Shown here: one piece after another, positions 23,493 to 36,440 of the stretch | Position numbering within the stretch: position 1 is the first letter of the stretch | How the letters are laid out: each line of letters begins with the position of its first letter | From: Gymnothorax reevesii | Taxonomy: Eukaryota > Chordata > Actinopteri > Anguilliformes > Muraenidae | Reading direction: 5' to 3' | Length of the DNA stretch: 64,000 nucleotides | NCBI GenBank assembly: GCA_029721435.1 | Contig: CM056574.1 | Coordinates: 70,537,501 to 70,601,500 of the forward strand | Notes under the pieces: generated by a model | What the model was told of the DNA's origin: nothing | What the model saw: the letters and a program-made list of their open reading frames with translations, nothing else | The model's database searches: none | Program-made: the position numbers and the translations under genes

Positions 23493-26078
23493 CTTCTTCT
23501 TCTTCTTCTTCTTATTATTATTCTGCTGTAAGAACGCATTTTTGAGGGCTTTGCCATGTACGAAAACTCACAAAAATTTGCCCACACGTCAGTCGTGGTG
23601 AAAATTGCAAACTATTATTCATTTTGTGCTTGGACATGCCCCGGTGGCTCTATAGCGCCACCAAACACGCGGCCATTTTGGAACGCACTTGCTCGGATTC
23701 TCACGAAATTTGATAGGGCCGTAGTAGTCATAATAAATTTTTTTGTCAATTTTTTTGAAATTTTTTTGCCTCACAGGAAGTGAGCTATGAGCCATTTCCT
23801 GCGTTTTTTCAGATTTTACGAACACATTTTTGAGGGCCTTATCATACTCGAAAATTCACCAAACTTAGCTAATAAACTAAAAATATTAAGTTCTTTCATT
23901 CGATATCTCATTTGGCACTTAATGTGACAAAGTAGCTCTATAGCGCCCCCTAATACATTATTGCATTTTTGAGGGCTTCATCATGCTCGAAAACTCACGA
24001 AACTTTGCAAACCTATTAAGCTGGACTTACTTTTTACTAGGATATAGAGTTTACAGATGGATGTGGCAAAATTGCATTACAGCGCCACCTAGAATATTTC
24101 AATGAAGCAGCCCTCGCAGCGTGTTTAACCTACAAGTACAAAATTCGGTGGACATGTGTACTATGCCAAGACCTAAAAAAAAGTCTCTTGGTGCCATGAC
24201 CTAGACTCAACAGGAAGTCCGCCATTTTTAATTGAATTTGCAACTTTTTTTTATTTTTTGCCATTCACAGGCGTCGTACTTTAACGAACTCCTCCTAGAG
24301 ATTTTATCCGATCAACTTAAAATTTGGCACAGGCCATCTAAAGACCTTCTTCATGTTAAATTGCGAAGCTTTTTTGGATTCAACGAAAATTGTGTCCGTG
24401 GCGTTGCAGCGAATTTCGATGTTCCGCCATGAAAATGGAAGTTGGTTTTATGCGCGTATGCTTTGTGAAATTTTCCCGAAACTTTACAGGCTTCATAAGA
24501 GTCGACTTCTTAACATACCTTTATTTTCATATTGGAGTGGGTGTGGTCAGGTGGCTCCACAGCGCCCTCTTGCCACGGACATGTTGATTTAAAAGTGCTT
24601 GAATGTTCATGAAATTTGGTCTGATCATTACATTTGTTTTTTGGGGCCAAGCCTATTTTTTTGAAATTTTTCGGCCAAACAGGAAGTGAGCTATGAGCAA
24701 TTTCCTGCGTTATTCCAAATTTTGCGAACACACGTTTGAAGGCCTTAGCATACTCGAAAACTTGCAAAACTTTTTACAAATCATATTTGTCTGATTGTCT
24801 TCAATTTGAGCCAAAAATTGGCAGTAATTGTGGCATAATGGCCCTATAGCGCCCCCAATCAGATTTTCGAAAGAATTGCCCTTTTGAGGGTCTTAGCATG
24901 CTCAAAAACTCCCAAAATTTTGTACATTTCTGAAGACCATCCTTCCAGTTACACTGATAAAAAAATTACATATAGGCGTGGCAAAAATGGCATTATAGCG
25001 CCCCCTGGAAAATTTCAAAAAAGCAGCCCTCGCACCGTGGTTGACCTGCATGTATGAACTTCGGTGGACATGTGGAATATCCTAAGACCTAAAAAAAAGT
25101 CTCTTGGTGCCATGACCTAGACCCAACAGGAAGTCCGCCATTTTTAATTGAAATTGCAACTTTTTTAGATTTTTCGCCATTCACAGGTGTCGTACTTTAA
25201 CGAACTCCTCCGAGAGATTTTATCCGATCAACTTAATATTTGGCAAATAATTTCTAAAGACATTGCTGATGTTAAATTGTGAAGCTATTTTGATTTCATC
25301 GAACGATGTAACCGTGGCGTCGCGGCGAATTTTGATGTCCCGCCATGAAACAGGAAGTTGCTTTTACTCCCACATACTTTGTGGGATTTGCCTGAAACTT
25401 CCTTTGCTTGATAAAATTGTCCTCCGAAGTATAAACAAATGCTAATATTGGATCAGGAGGTCCTAGGTGGCTCCAGAGCGCCCTCTAGATATGGTCATGT
25501 TAAGATAAAAGTGTTTGAATGTTCATGAAATTTGGTGTGATCATTGCATTCGTCATTCCGGGTAATGCTAAATTTTTTGAAATTTTTTGGTCAAACAGGA
25601 AGTGAGCTATGAGCTATTTCCTGCGTTCTTCCAAGTTTTTTTGAACACACGTTTTAAGGCCTGAGAATGCGTCAAAACTTGCAAAACCTAGCACAAATTA
25701 TAAATGTCTTATTTTCTTTAATTTCATCCATCAATTGGCACTAAATGAGGTAAAATGGATCTACAGCGCCCCCAATCAAATTTATTGAAGAATTGCTCTT
25801 TTGAAGGTCTAAACATGCTGGAAAATTTACAAAAATCAACACACTCATGGAGCTCGGTATTACGATTACTATGTTGTAGATTTTGCGCACACACATGTCA
25901 AAATGATATCATAGCGCCCTCCAGAAAATTTTTGCACTCCCCTCAGGAAAACACATTGTCCGCGGTCCAACAGCGTCCAACGGCTGTGAATGGACACTTG
26001 CACCCATCAGGATCTTGCTGCCTCCCCAACGTGCACGAGGGGGGCGAGGGCCCTTTCAACGCTGCTTGCATTTTAATT
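23493..26078 (+). repeat. Type A array unit U9
   Basis: Headless unit with a mixed (TTC)n(TTA)n run. Anchors lie at about 23774, 24681 and 25597. Its last sub-monomer (GCGTTCTTCCAA near 25622, then AGAATGCGTC) is the class also found at the ends of U10 and U20. The unit end is altered to CTTGCATTTTAATT, losing the GCAGC arm of the terminal hairpin. Confidence 0.85.
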
Positions 26079-28733
26079 AGGGCCCGAGCACCGACCGGTG
26101 CGAGGAACCTATTGTTTTTGATGGGATTTTTATTATTATTCTTCTTCTTCTTCTTCCTCTTCTTCTTCTTTTTATTCTGCTACGAGAACGCATTTTTGAG
26201 GACTTTGCCATGCACGAAAACTCACAAAAATTTGCCGACACGTCAGTCGTTGTGAAAATTGCAAAATATTATTATTTTTGTGCTTGGACATGCCCCAGTG
26301 GCTCTATAGCGCCACCAAACAGGCAGCCATTTTGGAACGCACTTGCTCGGATTCTCACGAAATTCGATACGGTCACAGTAGTCATCATAAATTTTTTGTG
26401 TCAATTTTTTTGAAATTTTTTTGCCTCACAGGAAGTGAGCTATGAGCCATTTCCTGCGTTTTGTCAGATTTTACGAACACATTTTTGAGGGCCTTATCAT
26501 TCTCGAAAACACACCTAACTTGGCTCATAGATTGAAAATATGAAGTTCTTTGATTCAATATCTCATTTGGCACTAGGTGTGTTATGGTGGCTCTATAGCG
26601 CCCCCTAATACATAATTGCATTTTTGAGGGCATCAGCATGCTCGAAAACTCACGAAACTTTGCAATCATATTAAACTGGTCATACTTTTTACTAGAAAGT
26701 GGGGTTTACGGATGGATATGGCAAAATTGCATTACAGGGCCACCTAGAAAATTTCAATGAAGCAGCCCTCGCAGTGTGTTTAACCTGCATGTACAAATTC
26801 GGTGGACATGTGTACTATGCCAAGACCTAAAAAAAAATCTCTTGGTGCCATGACCTAGACTCAACAGGAAGTCCGCCATTTTTAATTGAATTTGCAATTT
26901 TTTTTAATTTTTTGCCATTCACAGGCGTCGTACTTTAACAAACTCCTCCTAGAGATTTTATCCGATCAACTTACAATTTCGCATATGACTTTTTAAGACC
27001 TGGTCGATGTTAAATTGCGAAGCTTTTTTGGATTCATCGAACTTTGTATCCGTGGCGTCGCGGCGAATTTCGATGTTCCGCCATGAAACAGGAAGTTGGT
27101 TTTACGCGCACATGCTTTGTGAGATTTGCGCGAAACTTCACAGGCTTGATAAGAGTCTACTTCCAAGTATACCTATATGTTGATATTAGATTGGGTGTGG
27201 TCAGGTGGCTCCACAGCGCCCCCTTGACACGGCCATGTTGAGATAAAAGTGCTTGAATGTTCATGAAATTTGGCGTGACAATTGCATGTGTTTTTTTGGG
27301 CTGTAATTATTTTTTTTAAATTTTTTAACCAAACAGGAAGTGAGCTATGAGCCATTTCCTGCGTTATTCCAAATATTACGAACACAGGTTTGGAGGTATT
27401 ACCATACTCAAAAACTTGCAAAACTTTGCAAAAATTTTATTTGTCTGATTGTCTTCAATTTGAGACAGAATTTGGCAGTAAATGTGACATAATGGCTCTA
27501 TAGCGCCCCCAATCAGATTTTTAAAAGAATTGCCCTTTTGAGGGTCTCAGCATGCTCAAAAACTCACAAAATTTTGTACAACTCTAAAGCCTATCATTCC
27601 TATTACAATAATAAAAAATTTATATATAGGCGTGGCAAAAATGGCATTATAGCGCCCCCTGGAAAATTTCAAATAAGCAGCCCTTGCATCGTGGTTGATC
27701 AGCATGTATGAACTTCTGTGAACAAGTGGAATATCCTGAGACCTAAAAAAAAGTCTCTTGGAGCCATGACGTAGACCCAACAGGAAGTTTGCCATTTTTA
27801 ATTGAAATTTCAACTTTTTTAGATTTTTCGCCATTCGCAGGTGTCGTACTTTAACGAACTCCTCCTAGAGACTTCATCCAATCAACTCAAAATTTGGTGA
27901 ATAATATCTTAAGACCTTGCTGATGTTAAATTGCGAAGCTTTTTTGGATATATCGAACGATGTATCCGTGGCATTGCGGCGAATTTCGGCGTCCCGCCAT
28001 GAAACAGGAAGTTGGTATAACTCCCACATACTTTGTGGGATTAGTCTAAAACTTTCCAGACTTGATAAACTTGTCTTCCCAAGTATAAATATATGCTAAT
28101 ATTAGATCGGAAATGGCCATGTAGCTCCACAGCGCCCTCTAGATACTACCATGTTAAGATAAAAGTGCTTGAATGTTCATAAAATTTGGTGTCATCATTG
28201 CATTAGTCATTCCGGGCAATGCTTAATTTTTTGAAATTTTTTGGCCAAACAGGAAGTGAGCTATGAGCTATTTCCTGCGTTCTTCCAAATTTTTTTGAAC
28301 ACACGTTTTAAGGCCTTAGAATGCGTCAAAACTTGCAAAATCTAGCACAAATTATAAATGTCTTATTTTCTTTAATATCATCCATCAATTGGCACTAAAT
28401 GAGGCAAAATGGCTCTATAGCGCCCCCAATCAAATTTATTGAAGAATTGCTCTTTTGAAGGTCTAAACATGCTGGAAAATTTACAAAAATCAACACACTC
28501 ATGGAGCTCGGTATTACGATTACTATGTTGTAGATTTTGCGCACACACATGTCAAAATGATATCATAGCGCCATCCAGAAAATTTTTGCACTCCCCTCAG
28601 GAAAACACATTGTCCGCAGTCCAACAGTGTCCAATGGCTGTTAATGGACACTTGCACCCATCAGGATCTTGCAGCCTCCCCAACGTGCACGAGGGGGGCG
28701 AGGGCCCTTTCAACGCTGCTTGCAGCTTTAATT
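26079..28733 (+). repeat. Type A array unit U10 (mosaic)
   Basis: Short-form head at 26079, (TTC)n interrupted by one CTC, anchors at about 26430, 27335 and 28251. Sub-monomers 1 and 2 match U1, U5 and U6. From about the third anchor onward the text switches to the U9 class (TGCGTTCTTCC near 28277). The switch makes this unit a recombinant. Confidence 0.85.
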
Positions 28734-31319
28734 CTTCTTCTTCTTCTTCTTCTTCTTTTTATTCTGCTGCGAGAACGCATTTTTGAGGGCTTTGCCATGC
28801 ACGAAAACTCACAAAAATTTGCCCACACGTCAGTCGTGGTGAAAATTGCAAATTATTCCTATTTTTGTGCTTAGAAATGCCCCGGTGGCTCTATAGCGCC
28901 ACCAAACACGCGTCCATTTTGGAATGCACTTGCTCGGATTCTCACGAAATTTGATAGGGTCATAGTAGTCATCATAAATTTTTTTGTAAATTTTATGAAA
29001 TTTTTTTGCCACACAGGAAGTGAGCTATGAGCCATTTCCTGCGTTTTTTCAGATTTTACGAAAACATTTTTGAGGGCCGTATCATACTTGAAATTTCACC
29101 AAACTTCGCTCATAGACTAGAAATATTAAGTTCTTTAATTCGATATCTCATTTGGCACTAAGTGTGACATGGTAGCTCTATAGCGCCCCCTAATACATAA
29201 TTGCATTTTTGAGGGCGTCAGCATGCTTGAAAACTCACGTTACTTTGCACATCTATTAAGTTGGTCATACTGTTTACTAGGATATAGGGTGTACTGATGA
29301 GCGTGGCAAAATTGCATTACAGCGCCACCTAGAAAATTTCAATGAAGCAGCCCTCGCAGCATGTTTAACCTACATGTACAAAATTTGGTGGACATGTGTA
29401 CTATGCCAAGACCTTAAAAAAAGTCTCTTGATGCCATGACCTAGACTCAACAGAAAGTCCGCCATTTTTAATTGAATTTGCAAATTTTTTTTATTTTTTG
29501 CCATTCACAGGCGTCATACTTTAACGAACTCCTCCTAGAGATGTCACCCGATCAACTTAAAATTTCGCATATGGCGTCTAAAGACCTTGTCGATGTTAAA
29601 TTGCGAAGCTTTTTTGGATTCATTGAACTTTGTATCCGTGGCGTCGCGGCAAATTTCAATGTTCCGCCATGAAACAGGAAGTTGGTTTTCCGCGCACATG
29701 CTTTGTGAGATTTGCGCAAAACTTTACAGGCTTCATAAGAGTCTACTTCCAAGTAGAACTATATGTTGATATTAGATTGGGTGTGGTCAGGTGGCTCCAC
29801 AGCGCCCTCTTGACACAACCATGTTGAGATAAAAGTGCTTGAATGTTCATGAAAATTAGTTTGATCATTGCATTTGTCATGTCAGGTTATGGTAATTTTT
29901 TTAGAATTTTTTGGCCAAACAGGAAGTGAGCTATGAGCCATTTCCTGCGTTTCTCCAAATTTTATTAACACATATTTGGAAGCCTAAGAATACTCGAAAT
30001 CTTGCAAAAAGTTGCACAAATTATAATTGTCTTATTATCTTCAATCTTCAACATCAATTTGCACTAAATTTGGCACCATGGCTCTCTAGCGCCCCCAATC
30101 AGATTTTAAAAAGAATTGCTCTTTTGAGGGTCTCAGCATGTTCAAAAACTCACAAAATTTTGTAAATGTATAAAAATGATCATTTGTATTACTCTGATAA
30201 AAAGCTTATATATAGGCTTGGAAAAATTGTCATATTACCGCCCCCTGGATAATTTCAAATAAGCAGCCCTCGCAGCCTGGTAAACCTACATGTATGAAAT
30301 TCGGTAGAGATGTGGAATATGCTGGGAACTAAAAAAAAGTCTCTTGGTGCCATGACCTAGACTCAACAGGAAGTCCGCCATTTTTAATTGAAATTGCAAC
30401 TTTTTTTGATTTTTTGCCATTCACAGGCGTCGTACTTTAACGAACTCCTCCTTGAGATTTTATCCGATCAACTTAATATTTGGCAAATAATATCTTAAGA
30501 CCTTGCTAATGTAAAATTGCGAAGCAATTTTGATTTCATCGAACAATGTATCCGTGGCTTCGCGGCGAATTTTGATATCCCGCCATGAAACAGGGAGTTG
30601 CTTTTACTGCCACATACTTTGTGGGATTTGCCCGAACCTTTATCTGCTTGATAAAATTGTTCTCCGAAGTAAAAACATATGCTAATATTGGATCGGGAGG
30701 TGCTATGTGGCTCCACAGCGCCCTCTAGATATGGTCATGTTAAGATAAAAGTGCTTGAAAGTTCATGAAATTTGATGTGATCATTGCATTCGTCATTCCG
30801 GGTAATGTTTAATTTTTTGAAATTTTTTGGCCAAACAGGAAGTGAGCTATGAGCTATTTGCTGTGTTTTTCCAAATTTTTCTGAAGACACGTTTTAAGGC
30901 CTTAGGATGCTTCAAAACTTGCAAAACCTTGCACAAATTATAAATGTCTTATTTTGTTTAATATCATCCATCAATTGGCACTAAATGTGGCATAACGGCT
31001 CGATAGCGCCCCAAATCAGATTTATTAAAGAATTGCTCTTTTGAAAGTCTAAACATGCTGGAATATTTACAAAAATCAACACACTCATGGAGCCCCATAT
31101 TACGATTACTGTGTTGTAGATTTTGCGCACAGGCTAGTCAAAATGGTATCATAGCGCCCTCCAGAAAATTTTTGCATTCTCATCAGGAAACCACATTGTA
31201 CGCGGTCCAGCAGTGTCCAATGGCTCTGAATGGACACCTGCAGCCATCAAGATCCTGCTGCCACCCCAACGTGCACGAGGGGGGCGAGGGCCCTTTCAAC
31301 GCTGCTTGCAGCTTTAATT
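28734..31319 (+). repeat. Type A array unit U11
   Basis: Headless unit, (TTC)n at 28734-28757, anchors at about 29014, 29921 and 30837. The first sub-monomer shares TACTTTGCACATCTATTAAG (near 29241) with U17 and U18. No insertion. It ends with the standard unit end plus an extra TTA before the next head. Confidence 0.85.
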
Positions 31320-34103
31320 ATTAGGGCCCGAGCACCGACCGGTGCCAGGGCCCGGAACGGGTCCTGGCACCGAAGGTAAGAGGAACCTATTGTTTTTGAT
31401 GGGATTTTTATTATTCTTCTTCTTCTTCTTCTTATTCTTCTTCTTCTTTTTATTCTGCTGCAAGAACGCATTTTTGAGAGCTTTGCCATGCACGAAAACT
31501 CACAAAAATTTGCCCACACGTCAGTCGTGGTGAAAATTGCAAATATTATTATTTTTGTGCTTGGACATGCCCTGGTGGCTCTATAGCGCCACCAAACACG
31601 CGGCCATTTTGGAACGCACTTGCTCGGATTCTCACGAAATTTTAAAGAGTCATAGTAGTCATCATAAATTTTTTTGTAAATTTTTTTGAAATTTTTTTGC
31701 CTCACAGGAAGTGAGCTATGAGCCATTTCCTGCGTTTTTTTAGATTTTACGAACACATTTTTGAGGGTTTTATCATACTCGAAAATTCACCAGACTTGGC
31801 TCATAGACTAGAAATATTACGTTCTTTGATTCGATATCTCTTTTGGCACTGGGTGTGATATGGTAGCTCTATAGCGCCCCCTAATACATAATTGCATTTT
31901 TGAGGGCCTCAGCATGCTTGAAAACTCACAAAACTTTGCAAACATATTAAGCTGGTCTTACTTTTAACTAGGATTTAGGGTTTACAGATGGATGTGGCAA
32001 AATTGCATTACAGCGCCACCTAGAAAATTTCAATGTAGCAGCCCTCGCAGCATGTTTGACCTACATGTACAAAATTCGGTGGACATGTGTACTATGCCAA
32101 GACCTAAAAAAAAGTCTCTAGGTGCCATGACCTAGACTCAACAGGAAGTCCGCCATTTTTAATTGAATTTGCAAATTATTTAAATTTTTTGCCATTCACA
32201 GGCTTTGTACTTTAACGAAATCCTCCTAGAGATTTTATCCGATCAACTTAAAATTTTGAATTTAACATCTTAAGACCTTGTCGATGTTAAATTGCGAAGC
32301 TTTTTTGGATTCATTGAACTTTGTGTCCGTGGCGTCGCGGCGAATTTCGATGTTCCGCCATGAAACAGGAAGTTGGTTTTACGCGCACATGCTTTGTAAA
32401 ATTTGCGCGAAACTTTACAGGCTTTATAGGAGTCCACTTCCAAGTAGACCTATATGTTGATATTAGATTGGGTGTGGTCAGGTGGCTCCACAGCGCCCTC
32501 TTGAAACGGCCATGTTGAGATAAAAGTGCTTGAATGTTCATGAAATTGGGTGTGATCATTGCTTTGTTCATGTCGAGTTATTTTTATTTTTTTGAAATTT
32601 TTTGGCCAAACAGGAAGTGAGCTATGCGCCATTTCCTGCGTTTTTCCAAATTTTATAAACACATGTTTGGATGCTTTAGAATACTCGAAATCTTGCAAAA
32701 AGTTGCACAAATTATAATTGTCTTATTATCTTCAATTTTATATATCAATTTACACTTAATTTTGCACAATGGCTCTATAGCGCCCCCAATCAGATTTTAA
32801 AAAGAATTGCCATTTTGAGGGTCTCAGCATGTTCTAAAACTCACAAAATTTTGTAAATGTATAAAGACCATCATTTGTATTACTCTGACAAAAAACTTAT
32901 ATATATACATGGCAAAAATGTCACTATAGCGCCCCCTGGAAAATTTTAAATAAGCAGCCCTCGCAGCCTGGTAAACCTACATGTATGAAATTCGGTAGAA
33001 ATGTGGAATATGCCGAGACCTACAAAAAATTCTCTTGGTGCCATGACCTACACTCAACAGGAAGTCTACCATTTTTCATTGAAATTGCAACTTTTTTGGA
33101 TTGTTGGCCATTCACAGGTGTCGTACTTTAACAAACTCCTCCTAGAGATTTTATCTGATCAACTTAAAATTTGGCATATGACATTGAAAGACGTCGTCGA
33201 TGTTAAATTGCAAAGCTTTTATTGGATTCATCGAACTTTGTATCTGTGGCGTCGCGGTGAATTTCGATGTTCCGCCATGAAAATGGAAGTTTATTTTATG
33301 AGAATATGCTTTGGGAGATTTACATGAAACTTTACAGGCTTAATGATAGTTTAATTCCAAATATACCTGTATGTTGATATTGGAGTGGGTGTGGTCAGGT
33401 GGATCCAGAGCGCCCTCTTGACACGGCTATGTTGATATAAAAGTGCTTGAATGTTCATGAAATTTGGTCTGATCATTGCATTTGGTTTTCTGGGCAGTGC
33501 TGATTTTTTTGAAACTTTTTGGCCAAACAGGAAGTGAGCTATGAGTCATTTCCTGCGTTATTCCAAATTTTATGAACACACATTTGAAGGCCTTAGCATA
33601 CTCGAAAACTTGCAAAACTTAGCTAAAATTTTATTTGTCACATTGTCTTCAATTTGAAACAAAAATTGGCAGTAAATGAGGCATCATGGCTCTATAGCGC
33701 CCCCAATACGATTTTTAAAAGAATTACCCTTTTGAGGGTTTCAGCATGCTCAAAAACTCACAAAATTTTGTACAATTTTAAAGACCATCATTCCCATAAC
33801 ACTGATAAAAAATTTACAAATAGGCGTGGCAAAAATGGCATTATAGCGCCACCTGGAAAATTTCAAATAAGCAGCCCTCGCAGCCTGATAAATCCACATG
33901 TATGAAATTCAGTAGACATGTGGAATATGCCGAGACCTACAAAAAAAGTCTCTTGGTGCCATGACCTAGACCCAACAGGAAGGCTGCCATTTTTAATTGA
34001 AATTGCAACTTTTTAAAATTTTTTTTGCCATTCACAGGTGTCGTACTTTAACGAACTCCTCCTAGAGATTTTATCCGATCAACTTAAAATTTGGCATATA
34101 ATA

Positions 34104-34133
34104 TACTCAGCAACAAAAGTTTCTGTGACACCA
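34104..34133 (+). repeat. Tc1 left terminal inverted repeat
   Basis: 30 bp, exactly complementary to 35584-35613. Similarity stops right after GACACCA. The Tc1 transposase is expected to bind and cut here. Confidence 0.95.
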
Positions 34134-34400
34134 ATATTGTTAATTATTTTTCATAACGCAAACATGAAATTGTCATACATGGTGATATCAGACTGAAACA
34201 GTACACGTAAACACAACATTGAAATGGAAATCATGAAAATGCGAGAAAATGACTTTGCACGTGAAAATGTGCGTAAATCATGCTTGTGGATGGCAATAAA
34301 AGAGGAGAATTTTTGGAATGTTCACATTGTGCCTGATGAACGACGGAAGCATCACTTATCGAAAACACAGCCATTTCGGATCAGGAACTCTACCCTCTAA

Positions 34401-35414
34401 ATGCCAAGACTGTCTGAAAATGATCGGTGGAGGGCCATTGGGATGATTGAATCCGGAACCTCGCAGAGGGAAGTTGCTCATCGCCTGAATGTCCACCGAA
34501 ACACCATTTGGAACTTATGGCAGCGTCATCAGCAGACAAGACATGTCAGAGACCGTCCTCGCAGCGGCCGTCCACGAGTAACCACTCCCAGACAGGACAA
34601 CTGGATTCGAACAACCCATCTCCGAAATCGATTCCAACCTGCAACCATAACTGCAAGAACGATACCTGGTTTGAGGCGACTGTCTGCACAGACAATCCGT
34701 CGCCGTCTCCGTCATTTTGGCATTGTCCCACGTCGGCCAGCAAGACTTCCAATACTCACAGTACAACACCGACGACTGCGTCTACAGTGGGCACAACAAC
34801 ATCGACGGTGGATCCAACGTCAGTGGGATCTTGTACTCTTCACTGATGAATCAAGATTCATGCTTGACCGATGTGATGGTCGTTTACGTGTATACCGTCG
34901 ACGTGGAGAACGTTATGCCAACAACTGTGTTCAGGAATTTGATCGTTTTGGAGGTTGTAGTGTCATGATTTGGGGAGGGATCACGGCGAGAAACAGAACA
35001 GATTTGCTTGTTATTGATGGAAATCTGACAGGTCAAAGATATCGCAATGAAGTGCTACGGCCATTGGTGGTACCGTTTTTGATGCAACATGGTCCCGGAA
35101 TAACGCTGCAACATGATAACGCCAGACCACACGTTGCAAGGATTGTACAGTAGTATCTGATGCAACAACATGTCAATGTCCTGCCATGGCCAGCCAGATC
35201 CCCAGACATGTCCCCAATCGAGCATCTTTGGGACGAGATGGATCGACGTTTGCGGCGGTTGGATAACCCGCCAGCTACACTGCAGGAATTGCGACAACGT
35301 CTACGTCAGATTTGGAATGACATCCCACAGCAATTTCTGGCACATCTGATTCGGTCCATACGCCGGAGATGCGTTGCTTGCATCATGGCACGAGGAAGTC
35401 ACACCCGGTATTGA
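34401..35414 (+). pseudogene. Tc1-like transposase with a single amber stop
   Basis: Reading from the ATG at 34401, the frame stays open for 250 codons, meets TAG at 35151-35153 and continues in the same frame to the stop ending at 35414. That gives 337 codons including the stop site, the normal length for Tc1 transposases. Visible parts: an N-terminal paired-type helix-turn-helix DNA-binding region (about residues 1-55), a GRPR AT-hook-like link (56-59), a second helix-turn-helix (about 60-115), and the DDE catalytic domain. Catalytic residues are D149 in LFTDESRF, D239 in LQHDNARPH and E274 in SPIEHLWDEM. The 34 residues between the last two make this DD34E. The amber codon (251) lies between D239 and E274, so the shortened product lacks the catalytic glutamate. 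No frameshift is visible, so the damage is minimal and recent. Confidence 0.93.
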
Positions 35415-35526
35415 AGTGTGAAGGTCACAATTGGTTAGACGTCAGACAAGTGCTTCATGACGCATGAAAATGACATTTTTCGTTTTGAGTGACGTTGGCA
35501 CTGAAAAGTCAGTGTTTCTCCTGTTA

Positions 35527-35532
35527 AATAAA
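35527..35532 (+). promoter_or_regulatory. Polyadenylation signal of the Tc1 transposase
   Basis: AATAAA lies about 110 bases downstream of the transposase stop and upstream of the right inverted repeat. Confidence 0.6.
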
Positions 35533-35583
35533 CATATTGATTGCATTGAGATCTTTGCGTGTCATTTATAACATACACATAAA

Positions 35584-35613
35584 TGGTGTCACAGAAACTT
35601 TTGTTGCTGAGTA
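35584..35613 (-). repeat. Tc1 right terminal inverted repeat
   Basis: Perfect 30-bp complement of 34104-34133, followed by the duplicated TA at 35614-35615. Confidence 0.95.
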
Positions 35614-36440
35614 TATCTAAAAACCTTGCTGACATTAAATTGCGAAGCTTTTTTGATTTCATCCAACGATGCATCTGTGGCGTCACGGCGAATTTTGATG
35701 TCCTTCCATGAAACAGGAAGTTGCTTTCAATTCCACATACTTTGTGGGATTTGCCTGAAACTTTCCAAGCTTGATAAAATTGTCCGCCCAAGTATAGATA
35801 TATGCTTATTTTATATCGAGAGGTACCAGGTGGCTCCACAGCGCCCTCTAGATATGGCCATGTTCAGATCTAAGTGCTTGAAAGTTCATGAAATTTGGTA
35901 TGATCATTGCATTAGTCATTCTCCGCAATTGTTAATTTTTTGAAATTTTTTTGCCAAACAGGAAGAGAGCTATGAGCTATTTCCTGCGTTTTTCCAAATT
36001 TTACGAACACACGTTTTAAGGCCTTAGAATGCTCCAAAACTTGCAAAACCATCCAAAAATTAGAACTGTCTTATTCTCTTCAATACATCCATCAATTGGC
36101 ACTAAATGGGGCATAATGGCTCTATAGCGCCCACAATAATATTTATAAAAGAATTGCTCTTTTGAAAGTCTAAACATGCTGGAAAATTTACAAAAATCGA
36201 AACACTCATGGAGCCCTGTATTACGATTACTGTGTTGTAGATTTTGTGCACAGGCAAGTCAAAATGGTATCATAGCACCCTCCAGAAAATTTTTGCACTC
36301 CCATCAGGAAACCACATTGTACGCGGTCCAGCTGTGTCCAATGGCTCTGAATAGACACCTGCAGCCATCAAGATCTTGCTGCCACCCCAATGTGCACAGG
36401 GGGGGCGAGGGCCCTTTCAACGCTGCTTGCAGCTTTAATT

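Larger units (their letters stand above)
34104..35613 (+). mobile_element. Tc1-like DNA transposon, nearly intact
   Basis: A 1510-bp element with perfect 30-bp terminal inverted repeats starting TACTCAGCAACAAAAG, inserted at a TA dinucleotide that is duplicated on both sides (34102-34103, 35614-35615). The empty site in U8 and the other sister units supports these exact ends. One transposase gene occupies 34401-35414 and an AATAAA signal lies at 35527-35532. Size, TA target and DD34E transposase are typical of Tc1 elements in fish and other animals. Confidence 0.96.
31320..36440 (+). repeat. Type A array unit U12 (four sub-monomers, split by Tc1)
   Basis: Long-form head at 31323-31412 (hairpin 31341-31371, with the last GGTGC changed to GGTAA), then a (TTC)n run with one interruption. 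Anchors lie at about 31705, 32612, 33529 and 35960. Without the 1510-bp Tc1 insertion and its 2-bp duplication the unit is about 3.6 kb and matches U8 and U15. Confidence 0.87.

Noticed and set aside
34515..34846. Other-frame and antisense frames inside the Tc1 transposase
   Set aside because: They are shadows of the real transposase frame, which carries the DD34E residues.
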